A stretch of 64,000 nucleotides of DNA, from positions 1,426,001 to 1,490,000 of the forward strand of contig NC_089576.1 in assembly GCF_040115645.1 (NCBI RefSeq), written 5' to 3'. The notes beneath the pieces are model-generated. The model was not told the DNA's origin. It saw nothing but the letters and a program-made list of their open reading frames with translations, and made no database searches. The DNA is from Euwallacea fornicatus (Eukaryota > Arthropoda > Insecta > Coleoptera > Curculionidae). Shown here one piece after another: positions 35,881 to 47,814 of the stretch. The position numbers and the translations under genes were made by a program. The stretch's first letter is position 1. Each line of letters begins with the position of its first letter.

Positions 35881-38800
35881 CTGTAACAAAGACAAATATT
35901 GTACAAGAGCTTCTGCAACGTAGCTAACAACATCCCCAAGTTCAACAAACAGGTGCGAAAACATCTCCATTCGATTTTTCGCCCCGGGGATATTTATCTT
36001 GCCATTATGGATTCTAGTGACGTGTAATATATCCAATGTTTGAGCCTCATAAAGTTGGCTCGTCCGGCATTTTCCGGGAGCCATTTATTTATACGTTTAA
36101 TATTTTCATCGTGCCGCAATAACCTTTTTATCCCCGGCAACGGGCTGTAAAATAGTTATTACCCAGTCAGTATCTTATGACATTGGATAGATATATAATT
36201 TCAAACATGGAATTTCAACGGTTCCAATCGTAAATTTTTATGGTCAATACTATTAGCAAATTAGCCAGGTAATGGCACAGTCATAAGGATCCGTCGGTGT
36301 CGTCATTCCAATACACGGAACGTATCGTCTTGATGAAGTTACTGCCAAAAAACTATAGTTTTTTAGCACTTAATTCCTAATTATATTTAACTTTTTGATT
36401 TATCTAAGACGTTGTTATGACGGTCGTTTCAATTCCTTGAAAGCATAAATCCCGCGTTATTTCTAATTTCATTAAAACTCCTAAAGCAGATCTCTCTGAC
36501 TTGAGTTATTTACAGGGCTAACAGAAACTTGGGCGAAGTTCAACGGGAAAAAATTAATGCTCCAGGAATTCGGTGTGGGAAGGTCAAAAGGCTACGAAAA
36601 GAATGAGAAAAGATTTATGGGAGTGTTTTGAATTCCTATCTTCCTGTGAGAAAATTGATTTTTAATTTAATTTCGTTCTGGGTATTGGGTCTATTTTCAG
36701 CTCAATGCTGGTGTTAAAATGACTCACATTTGAAACGTTGAGCAGCTGAATCCAGTTTGGAGTTTTAACATGCAGGGCGCACTCGCCCGTTTTCGGGATC
36801 GCATCTAGATTAAAACTGGATCAAATATTAGTGCCTCACATGGAAACTGAAGTTCAATGCAAATTCACGCTCAATTTTACTCCCGAATTGAAGAATCAAG
36901 AATGAAAAATGTTTCAAAATTCCAGGAAAATCTGCGGTAAAGGTACTAAATTTGGTCCTTCCAACAATGGAATCAGAACAATTTCAACGCTCTACGAAAA
37001 CTTCGAAAACATTAAAGAAATCTCCTTTAGATTTCGATTTCATTTTAGTTTTCGAGGCGCGATTTCATTTTAGGTTAGTTTTGGTGCAACTTTGGAGGTG
37101 CCTCAAAAAATAGGTTGAGGCACGTTGGATTTTCGAAGTATTCAGAACCTGAATTGAGTTCAAGTAGCAGTTCGGGAAGGACCAATACGGGATCGCACTA
37201 CCTGACTGTGAGCCACAGGCGATACTTTAGAAAAATCCATGAAATTGCCTTTAGAATTTCCAGGCTACTCTCTTGCTATTTCTTAAGCTCGCGGTGAGTC
37301 ATAAGTAATAGGTGAGAGGTTTCGAAATTTTCCAAAAAAAGCTTACTTATATTGCTGAGTAAATTTTCAAATTCAGCCGCGGATCTGGACCAATTACTAT
37401 TAAAGCGCCTTAAATTAACCTTTCTAGGATGTTTCTAGGAGCTTTTTAAGCTCATGAGACGAAAATCCTAATATTTCTTTTAGTTTTCGAGGTATTCACC
37501 CCATTTTAGTGCCTATTTTCGCAATTTTATAATTTGAGTGAACAAACTTCATTGTGAGAAATATCACTATTAATATTGTGCCATATTTATTATCACAGTA
37601 GGTATATAATGATATAATATTAGTTCTAAATTATAAATCACGATTTAAATGCGTAAATAAATATAGTTTATGAAACATATTTCCCAGAATATTTACGTAC
37701 GTTACCTATTTTTCTATAAAATTCGTTGCTGTTTAATTAATGGAAAACTAATGTTTGCAGTAATTATTGCCATATCCTGTTTTCTATTCATATTTTATGA
37801 GCGAACACCTTTAGAATTTTTGCGCAATATCATTAATTTTCTGAAATTACAAAACGGGGACGGGATAAATATTAAAAAATTGTTTGGAAAAACAGTCATT
37901 AATTTATGAGCACGACACTGAGTTCGTTTTTTAATTACCTACCCAAAACATCAAGCATTTTATATTTGAACGAACCTACGTCGTTGCAATAATCGCTTTT
38001 GGCCCATTTGCCACAATTTGCCACCGCTGCATTCAAATCAAATCAAACGAAAAGTGGCGACATCTCTGATTAACTTCCAATTTATCGCTGACCTCATTTG
38101 GGTGCGTTTACAGCGGACGGGACTTTACGAATAAAATGGTTTTATGTTTCGTTACTCGGTTCACCTTAAAAACATAGGAAATCTAGTCATAGCCCTAAAC
38201 TAAAAGCGAACTACCATTATCCCTACTCAGGACGACTTCCTTGGATTCCTTAAAGACAACGAGAGTTTCCCTTACATCCATAAAAGAAGGGAAAGCAGCT
38301 TAATAAAGTCCGTAAATAAGGCCGAAGCACTGAAAAGTGCTCCTCGAAACCCGCTTTGCTTTTAAAGCCCTAAAACTATGAGACCGAATTTAAAGAAAGA
38401 AAAAGTGCAATAAAGGGAGATTTCAAAGGAAATCCACACCCTCCTTATAAATTTTTACTTGCAGTCCGGAATTGCGGTGAGTGCTGCTACTGTATAGTTG
38501 CCCATGCTTCATACCGGATTATGGGCTTACTCATCATGAGAGAAAAAACCGTTTTACCTATATCAAAAACGAGATATTTTCCGTTATAATTTGTAGTCAA
38601 AGAAAACCACGGGAAAGTCTCAAATGCGCTGTTACTTTATGACATCTAATAGGGGCAGTTACGTTCGTTTTAACAAGCAAAAGGTCTGAAACGAATGGGT
38701 TTTTCCCAAGCGAACCTCATCAGTTAAAAGAGAACGGATCGAAAACTTCTGAAGGTCTGATGACGTCGTTTATTCCCTCTACACAAAATTTACTAGATAA

Positions 38801-39595
38801 TGGCTCTTGCGAGACACCCCCAGGGCTCAAGATCTGCCAATTGACAATGGTCATTAAAACTCCTTTTTTTTTCTCAGGCCGTTCCGAAACTTTGTGCACA
38901 AAGAAAAACTTATTAGAACTTACTCAGTATGAATTGTGCAGCGAGTTTGGAAAACTAATAACTTTTCAAGGATTCACCCTTATCCCTAAAGATCCAGGAT
39001 CTTCAAGGGGTATTAGGCGGTACACTTTCATATTGCGTCTCGGAAACTTCTCCAGGAATATCGTAACATACACAAAGTCCGAAGCCGATAGTCGTCTTCT
39101 AACGATATTCAAATCCAAACACAAATTGCTCGGGCCCCAATATCCGCTAAACACTGTTCGCAGGGCTCTGGATCAAATTAATTTCGAAACGTGCAAGAGA
39201 CAACGAGATCCTGTTTGACTTGGATGCTGTCTTTGTGTTAAAGTGAACTGTAACGCCCCGGATATACCGCTAGAAGACCCAGTGCATTGTTCCAGTTCTG
39301 TTCCAGAGTCAAATTCCATGTTTTTCTTTTAATTGTCTATATTCTGTACTTACATGTCAGACCACCGTAAACTGTGTGCACCTCAAAAGTACTTGTTGAA
39401 ACGCATTTGGATGCAAAACGTCAAAAACAGCCACGATATCAGGAACGTTGGTATAAATGAATATTTCGAATATAACATCACTTGCAACATGAACTTTGAA
39501 TTAATGTATGGAATCGAGTTTTGGAACTAGTTGAACTCGGCTGAACAGTTGAGCAGGGGAAAACGAACAGGACTTTGTACGCGCAAAGAGGTACT

Positions 39596-39806
39596 TGAAT
39601 GTGTTTTTCGCATCGATGGATTGGCCGGGACAGTGCGTTTGTGGCCTCCCCGAAGTCCCGACTTAAACCCATTGGACTTTTTTTGGGAGGGTTATGGACA
39701 AGGCACAGCAAGAAAACACATTATCAATCACTCAATTGGAAACATTTCGAGAACCGTTGGACGTAAGAATTCTTTTGCCGAACTCCTTCTGACGCCACGT
39801 AGTTGA
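39596..39806 (+). pseudogene. Mariner-type (DD41D-like) transposase fragment
   Basis: Plus-strand reading shows 'RIDGLAGTVRLWPPRSPDLNP' type sequence: 'WPPRSPDLNPLDFFWEGYG' with the third catalytic Asp, and a diverged 'RWIGR' before it. Nothing of the HTH, first or second catalytic site is readable upstream. Downstream, 'cttgtctgagacacct' followed by TA at about 40040-40053 resembles the tip of a mariner-type inverted repeat and may mark its right end. Confidence 0.65.
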
Positions 39807-41325
39807 GAGTATCGGAATTCGTAAAAATATTCAAGGTATCGCCATTTCTTAAAAAAAAATCTATTGGGCAAAACCGCTGTTTAGAGCAATTTTAAGCCTG
39901 AAAACCAAAAACTGTGAGATTTATTCCCAATTCACCGCACTAAAAATTTTCTGCCAGCCACTTTTGAACGAGGCAAGTTTAATGCAATTGCTGACCTTTT
40001 CTACCCTGTAGTACCCAACACCAATTTGTACCATCTTGTCTGAGACACCTTACATATACAATGTGGTCCGTTTAACAGTCATGGCGCCTGCGCAGTTTTT
40101 ATGATTTCTAATCATGGCACATAGAGGGTCAATTCGAGAGCCCGACCTGCGCATTTTGCCTATTATTTAAATGTTCGCGGGAAAATTCTCTTTAAATCTA
40201 GAGAAACAGCACAGGGAGAATATTGCTTCGCTTTTGAGCTAATTTTTCACCAGGACGTGGTACACGATTTTCTAGGCTCGACTCTTCCCCAAACTTACAC
40301 TTAAAAAACGATATTGAACATGGCTCTGGTTGGCTTTGCGGTAGCTTGCACTCGAAGGCGCCATCTGGCGTTAATCCATAAAATGATAAATTTAAAAGTT
40401 TAAGTCTGCTATCGGACTTCGTTTTTATTATAGTTTATCTTGTGCACTGTCATGGTCTTCAAAACATCGGACCGAAAGCCAGTGCCGAATTTCGCTTTTT
40501 TCGGCCTTATTTCAGGCTCAATTCGAAAAGTTCTCTACGTAGGGAAAAATTTGGTTTAGTATATAAAATATATGTATCTAGTAGACAGTCGCTCCATCAA
40601 CGTCAAAGCTCCAAGCATTTTCATATTTTTACATGATCATATCAGATTCTGCTGGGGTATCCATTTCAACACTCTAGAGGCTCTCTTTTCAGGGGAAATC
40701 AAATTCGTCGCAATGATGATTCCAAGGAACACGGCAATATAACCGTAGGAAATGTATGATAATATCATAAGGACACCTGTTTAGGGCATTCAAGCAAAAG
40801 TAGTTTAGTTCAGGTTAAGATGGTAGTTAAAGGGCACACTGAGTTAGAGACGAAGCAGCGAGTTCAGAAAGTTCAAAATTTGTTATATCAAGGGGTGATT
40901 CTGGTCGTGGCGTCATTTCGGGTTGAAGGCTAGCGGTTTTTGAATGAATTGCCTGATCATATCTGAAGTTGTGTGTGCGCTGAAAACTATTAATAGCTAC
41001 AAGAACGAATGAAATACGTAGCTCTCGAATATAGCTAGGGCATTTTAGCGCTTTTTTGCATTATTCATTGGGCGAATTGAAGAGCCACAGTTGGAGCGCG
41101 AAAAATGGCGTCGTTTACCCTATTACAAGGGTGCGGTGTGGTTTCAGAAAGGGCAGGTAGCCCTTAGAAAATAATTGATTTGTTACGTAATGAGCTTTCA
41201 TACGATATAAACATCGGAAAAATATGAGAGATAATCACCAATATATATCATTTCGGTAAAGCTAAAAAGTTAGCTTCAGTACGGCCATTACCTCTGCTAC
41301 TCTTGATCTCGACTGACCGTATTTA

Positions 41326-42047
41326 CAGGGTGTTTCCAAAAATGCGGGCAATATGCCGGAAATGAAAAGTGCTTGTCGAAAGATTGGACTTAGGCTCATA
41401 AATTGGTTTCCGAAAACTTACCCTTATCGAAGAAGAGGTCCCCAAAATTTGCTGGCGAAAGTGGTGCTTGATCGTATAGGATATGTACTAATTGCTCTAT
41501 GATGAAATTCTTGACGGAATTTAATGAATTCATCCCATAGAGACAACTATTATAATCAATTTTAAAGCAGAGATATTGTTTATTTTGGCGCTCTAGGTGA
41601 TAGAGTGAACCATATATGCAAGAGTCCATCAGAACGGTTTATTTTCGGAAAACGGTTTGATTTACCATACGTACATCACCAATGCGTGCGTTTTTCTCCT
41701 AGGTGGACCGAAAATCTAATAAATCACATAAAGGTTAAAAAAACTAAAACCTTAAGAGTTTTGAGGCAAAGAAATTGAGGGTAGCCTCCCCTCTGTCCTC
41801 CCCGAATATGTAGAAAGAAGCAGTAGGTCTTATCTTATCAAAGCCGGTATGATCCACAGGTGGCTCAAAATTATTAAATTTCATCAACTGGAACAAAAGT
41901 TGTTAAGAAAATGCGAATAAATTTCGAAGAGCCCTGTTTGCGGAAGGGTGAATTTTTGGAAAACAATTTAGAAGCATCAGCACGATCTTTTATGAAGAAC
42001 TTTTCGTTTCCAGGATGTGGGGCCCACACGTCTTCGGAGACACCGCG
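41326..42047. mobile_element. Non-autonomous TA-flanked element with ~110-bp inverted repeats
   Basis: The left tip cagggtgtttccaaaaatgc (41326, after TA) is inverted against the right tip 'cttcggagacaccgcg' (ending 42047, before TA). The repeats continue inward: 'ggaaatgaaaagtgcttgtcg' on the left matches the complement of 'agaacttttcgtttcc' on the right, and 'ttggtttccgaaaacttaccctt' matches the complement of 'gggtgaatttttggaaaacaa'. There is no transposase inside. The tip is like those of the DD41D elements, so one of those families could have moved it. Confidence 0.75.
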
Positions 42048-44189
42048 TATAAACAGTGTCAACTATTGCCCTACGCCGATTGGTGGTCTGTTTAGTGTTT
42101 CCCCTGGGAACTCAAAAATCATCACGATTCTTCGTTCGCCATTATTCCCACAAAAATCTTTACAAGCGTGTGTAATCTAAAAATTTACCCATTCCAAAAT
42201 AAAAACTCCCTCATGCATTAACATAGGGACTTAATAAGTTTCTCCCATAAACTCATAAAAGTTTCCAATGTTTCCCCGGGAGTTTATCAAAGGAAATTCA
42301 GGATGTCGAGCATTCCGTTACTCCCCTGGATGCTTGTAAAAGTTCAAGATAAAGGAGGATGAAATTAATGGCCGTGAAAAACTTTACCTGCCGTAAAAAG
42401 TTTAATGTAAAACTTCCTTATTTAATAACGCGACCATGATGGACGCAGCTTGTTTAAGGTAATAACGAATACGTGGCTGCTTGAAAAACCACCATAAATT
42501 TCCCATAGCGGCAGGCTATTGGCTCTCTCAAGTTTCCAACGTTACCCATGCCTTATGACCTATACTTTCAAGCAAAAGAACACATATTTTTAGTCATTTT
42601 GCACACCTATTTTGAGATTCAAATTGGAAAATATCTAGCTAATAACCAGTTCGATTATGTCTGGTTGCCTGTCATATATACCAACCTGAAGTTCTGTGTA
42701 GGTTTTACTACTAGGTCGAATTTAAGCCAGCTTTAAAACATCCTTAAAACTTGCTTCAGCCCTTCTACAGTTCAGATTTACGTTTATTAATGTTCTCCGT
42801 GGATTCCGATTTTTCATTAATCTTCAAAGAGGATTTACGAAAATGCAGATTTGAAATTACGCTTTCGTGTACTTGCCGATACCCCCCCGTAAAGAATCGA
42901 TGGAATCCATTTCCGGGTTAGGCTACATCGCACAGTGGGAGGAAATCTCTACCGCATGAGACGATATGAGATAATTATTTAAGTAATCGGGGAAATCTTA
43001 ATGTTTTACTTTGATTCGGTTAACGTTTTTGTAAGATTCGTTTAGGAGGATTTTAGCTCACTGTTTTCCATGTCGACGCTTACGTGGAGCAGAGCTTCGA
43101 CATTATTCTCTCCTAATCATAAGAAGAAGACGAAAACAGAAGTTTCTGCATAGACATTTTTCGTTCACCAATACATCAAGATTTTCATTCAAAATGATTT
43201 TTTTTCGATATTTTAGTACGTCATTCAAAACGAAACACCGAGATACTCCATTGTTGATTTCAAAGTTTCTACACGCCTTTTTGAACATTTTCCGAAACTT
43301 TCAAGTAGATTTAGATGGAAGAGCTTGACGCAAACATCTGATATATTCCCGCCTGAACTTCCTCAGTTAAGTCGAATTAACTGGCCTGTGACGCCATTCC
43401 ACGTCTGAACGCGAAAAGACAAGCATTAACTAAATTAGGACTTTACCAACATCTCCACCCGAAATTAAGGTGTCTAATTACTTTGCTAGTTGGACTTTAT
43501 GTATGTTTCTCCTCGTTACAAATCTATTAACCCGGTGCGTGTGTGTTCATGAAATTTACATGGAGATATTCCCGTGCAGGGTTCCAATTTGAAAATTTCA
43601 CTCCCTATTATCTCGAAACGAGATCGATTTTTTAAAAATCGTCGGAATACGTCGATTTTATTATCGAGGTGTAACAATTTTTATGCAGAATTAACTGCTC
43701 GTCTTGCAACCCTCAATCTTACAGACTCACCCCCTCAAATATCTTAAAAGGTAATGGGGGTTAAGTGATACATAATTTTGAACGCCTTTTTATTCCCTAC
43801 ATGTTGATACTTCTTTTATTGCATTTAACTGGTGCGTTTTCAAGTTTGGCGTCTTTGATCCATTTTAAATTCACTTTTCCTATTAGTGTTTTAATAGCGT
43901 CGAAACCAATACTTTTTTTTATTTAAAAATGTTTTACAATTAGGAAATTTTTATTGTAAATTTCTGCATATCCATTCAAAATTGTAAAACAAACAATTTT
44001 TCTTATTACTGGTCCTAAAAAAAACAAGTTGAAAATTGGAATTCCTATATTTAACACTTTTAATTTAAATTAAATTTTTTTAATTAAAAATATTTTCTAT
44101 TATTTTCCAACCAAAAATTAAACCAATTTTGAAATTTTTCCCTGACATTTTCAAATACTGTCTCTGAAAGAGCTCTGCAATTCTTCTCT

Positions 44190-44585
44190 TCAAATCCTCA
44201 ATATTATCACGCTGGATTTTGTAAAGAGCCGATTTTATATGTCCCTATAAAAAGAAATCTAACGGCGTTAAGTCTGATGATTTCACAGGCCATTCTAGTC
44301 CCCTTCTGCCAATCCATTTGTCCGGAAATCGGTCATCCGACCATTATCGCACTAGACGAAAATAATCCGGTGGAGCTCCATTTCGCTGAAAATGCATCTG
44401 GGGTCTTCTTGCAAGATGTTTCCACCAACTTGATCTTCCAAATGAGTTGTTATTAAAGGATCAATTACGTTTTCAAGTGAGTTTAGATACAGCTCTCCAG
44501 TTAAGTTTTCCTCAATAAACAACGGTTCTATAACGGCATTTCCGAAAATACCAAGCACTTAACCCCCATTACGATTTAAGACATT
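44190..44585 (-). pseudogene. DD41D transposase fragment
   Basis: Minus-strand remnant starting within 'VLGIFGNAVIEPLFIEENLTG', continuing 'YLNSLENVIDPLITTHLED', then in a shifted frame 'NGAPPDYFRLV' (second site, Asn for Asp), a stop, 'DKWIGRRGLEWPVKSSDL' and 'TPLDFFL' (third Asp), a stop at a Trp position and 'HIKSALYKIQRDNIEDLKR'. Upstream of 44585 the homology ends abruptly; the 140-codon open stretch there (44559-44981) does not look like transposase and is unassigned. The HTH and first catalytic site are missing. Confidence 0.8.
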
Positions 44586-47500
44586 AGAGAGGGTGGCTCG
44601 AGGGGGTGAAGGGTTGAAAGAAGCGTAGTGAATTCTACCTAAAAGTCGTTCTCCTAGATAACAAAATCGACGTGTTCCGGCGATTTTTAATAATCTATAT
44701 CGTTTCGAGGTAACAGGAGTGGGCAGTTTTCGAATTGACGCCTTCTGGTATAATATAATAGTCTTGAAGCACCTGTTCGGTGATCTGTGTACTTTTTTTC
44801 TCGTGAATTTGGGTCTCACAATGTCCGGGATTCCCATAAATCCTCTTCTAGACTGTAAACCAGCCATAAAAACCGTTAGGCCGTTATGTGTAGCGGTGCC
44901 AATAAAGCCCTTACTGCACCGCTGGGAGTTATTTATGTAGCGGATGTGAAAGATGGCGGAAATCAGCAAACAATCAGGCAAAACTTATTCCAACTGTTTA
45001 TGACTGACCTATTTTTGGCCGAGACATGGAAATACAATTAAGTGAGCAATTATTTTTTTAGTTGTGGTACTTGGAAAAGCACTCAAATTCCGTTTTTGGT
45101 GAAAGAGAGAAGCGTTTTAATTAAAGGGCCATTTTTCCCACTAAAAATGTGACACTGAGAAATGAACCCTTTCAAATGCCTCTTCCTTGAGGGGGATTAT
45201 AAATTAATTTTAGATTAGAGTCTAGAGTGGAAAAAGCTTGGATTGGCAGAAATACCTAAAGGCAACACTAATGTGCTGACTTATCCTGGAATTTTGCATT
45301 GTCTATTGTCAGCAAGGAATATATCCGCGGGATCCGCTCCAGCTTATGAATAATTCAGGAATAGCTTCACCTCCATAAACCTCTCGTGTCCCGAGTTGAT
45401 GATACTATTCGTCAAATTTCAAGGGGACAGATATTTATAGCCGTACCAAAATGTGCTTTTTGTCACAGTTAATATCTCTTCAATACCTTCGCGAGAATTG
45501 CTTTAGCTTCGCCATGGAAGACTCGAAAATTTATTCAATTCGTTATAATTAAGAAGTTTGATCGTTGGTCCATACAGGACCACTACACTGTAACGTATGA
45601 ACAATTTCAGTCCTTTGCTTGTTAAAACGCTGATTAAACATGAAGCGTTGGATAGAGGCATCAACGACATTAAATTTTAATCCGGCAGCTGGCTTCGTTA
45701 TAGAATTACTGCGCCGGAACCGTTTTCGACTGACATGATCCAAAATCGTAATTTAACTCCATTAATCTGTATTATTTCGTCGTGATTTCCCGTTTTAATC
45801 TAATTGTATTACAAAGTTTGGATACTATTAATCTCCCATTTGTTCCTTGACAACATCAACTGGCCGAAAAGGCTGCAAAGTTGAGCTATAATTTAATCAT
45901 TGGCGGGTCTATTGACTAAATAAGCCGCGTTAAGCATTGATTTATAAGCTTCGCAGTAAATAATGGACAAATTTAAAACTTCCCCTCATATTTCAGCAAC
46001 AGAATGAAATATGGATTCATTACTTACTCCCTTATCTTCACTGGAAACTTCCACATACAGGAGCTCCTAAACTTAAAACCATCACAAATGATACATGAGA
46101 CATACGAAACAAGTTTATGCCTTTAAATCCGACTCTAAAAACGTCAATGGCATTTCCGAGAGCGAGATGGAAACCCAATTGTCAGCGTTTGATAGCTGAG
46201 CCGCAATAAAATTTCTCAGAATGATGCCGATAGTGATTTTACTGTTGCCGATCGGAAAGAGTGGGCTTAAGGGAAGGAAAATAAACATCTTTATTTCAGT
46301 TTTGGGAATTGCGGGTATGCGACGTTTGTAGCGAAATGCTGATTTTTGTGGCCAAACAGATGAATAAACGTTAAGATATCGCGACTTTCGCAGTGTTAAA
46401 GTTAATGGAAAGCTCCAGATTTAGAACATTGTCGACATTATCTACACGGCAATTGAGCCGCGACCCGCGCATCTAATAGCCACGTTCTGATTGGGACGCC
46501 ATCTAGCAGGGGACTAATTAACCTAAAAGTCACTATTCGCCATTATGTCAAGAAACACCTGTACCTGCTCAATTACCACTTTACGATGTTCCAACGTTCC
46601 CTTGTGATGGGTAATGAAATTCTGGACTAAGCTCGAATGAAATGAGACTTAAAACATTCATCATCCCGTTGCAAGCAAATAAATCCGGAGATTAAAAAGT
46701 ATATCCAAGAATCGTTTCTATCTCAAGGCCCTGCTCCGCCTGTTTGGATCGTTGGAACTTAAAAGGCTTTAATCTAAAATGCAATTTCTTATCCTCCTTT
46801 ATACAAATTATTTTGCAGTTTTTTCAAAAAGTCTAATCCAATTTCGTTAAATTCAGTTTCGAGTTGCCTTTCCAGCGGAACCTGCTGCTTTAATTTTGAG
46901 TACTTAAAAAAGTACAAACGATGAATATAATATAAAATAGCTCGGAACATGAAATAGAGATTTCAGTTCAAACCGGGCCTCGCTAATGATTCACATTGAC
47001 GAAGAGGTTTCAATATCCTGTGGAACACATGGGATCATGGCACTTTTGCGTGCCATTTCGGTGATTTATTTTATTAACTCCCTGGAAAAATTGAGGCAAT
47101 TTTTTTAAATATAATCTTCCTGACAAGTCGAATGTGGCCGCTAGCAGAAGAGGGACGACAGTCGAGAACCATATTCATCGCATACAAATTGAGCAGTAAC
47201 AGCTTGCTCTGATAATTTTGATTTGTGATGCCGTTCCTAGATAATTTTTAAATTTATATTTGGAGACACGTGGAGCTCCAAGAGATACAAATAAGGCCTG
47301 AATAAAAGTCCCAAATATAAGCTTTTCATTTCCTTTTCAAAATGTATGAACGCTTCGGGATTCGTGTCACGCTTTTGCCTCGCGGAAAAGTGCGAATCAG
47401 GGGCTGATGTATAGCCGTTGATTGTTTCCTTTGCCATCATACAATGCGTGAGTCTGTCAGTCCCTAAAAGCGCATGAAAAATGCTTGATACCTATATTTA

Positions 47501-47633
47501 TACTCCCGTACCTGCTTTTAGAGCGAACGCTAATGCGACGTCCTACAACAGCACAACAATAACCTTTGAAGAATACAAAGACAAACTTTGTCTCTACAAA
47601 ATTAATGGAAGTATATTAACAAAGCAGTCTTAC

Positions 47634-47814
47634 CCAGGTTTTTCTCGGTGTAGATTGAAGTCCTGAAAGGTAATCTCGACAATTTCTTCGGAACCCGCAA
47701 CAAAGCTGTATAAAAGGCAATCGATGTTCGGAGAGTAGGGTGTCGGGTAATCGGGACTCTTAAAGATTCCCTTTTCCTTGCCGTAAGTGGATGAAAATAC
47801 TAGGCATTGACAAC
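47634..47814 (-). CDS. CUB-domain gene, exon 1 of those visible (start of CUB 1)
   Basis: A 181-bp exon with acceptor 'tgctttttttcag' and donor GTAAGA. Two bases begin the exon (GT, completing a codon from an unseen exon), 59 codons follow, and GG is left to join C of exon 2 (Gly). It opens CUB 1: 'CQCLVFSSTYGKEKG', the signature 'IFKSPDYPTPYSPN', the second cysteine in 'IDCLLYSF', and the strand 'EEIVEITFQDFNLH'. No signal peptide is encoded here, so at least one further 5' exon is required. The product is presumably secreted or single-pass and acts outside the cell. Confidence 0.92.

Larger units (their letters stand above)
35881..47633 (-). other. Intron (11.8 kb) of the CUB gene
   Basis: The largest visible intron. 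It contains two transposase fragments (39600 and 44190), one non-autonomous element (41326-42047) and one TTCTTGACA copy (46546, minus). A 152-codon open stretch at 38760-39218 on the plus strand has no motif and no upstream promoter evidence, so it is not called a gene. Confidence 0.75.

Noticed and set aside
36733..36815. Possible exon on the minus strand ('GECALHVKTPNWIQLLN') with acceptor- and donor-like sites
   Set aside because: Its phase does not fit between the 47634 and 35666 exons, which already join perfectly in frame and complete CUB 1 without it.
38760..39218. 152-codon open frame on the plus strand
   Set aside because: No recognised motif, no consistent splice or promoter signal, and open by chance on part of the other strand; inside an intron of the CUB gene.
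44559..44981. 140-codon open frame on the minus strand upstream of a transposase fragment
   Set aside because: Only its last few residues touch transposase-like sequence; the rest does not match the HTH or first catalytic region, so it was not added to the fragment.
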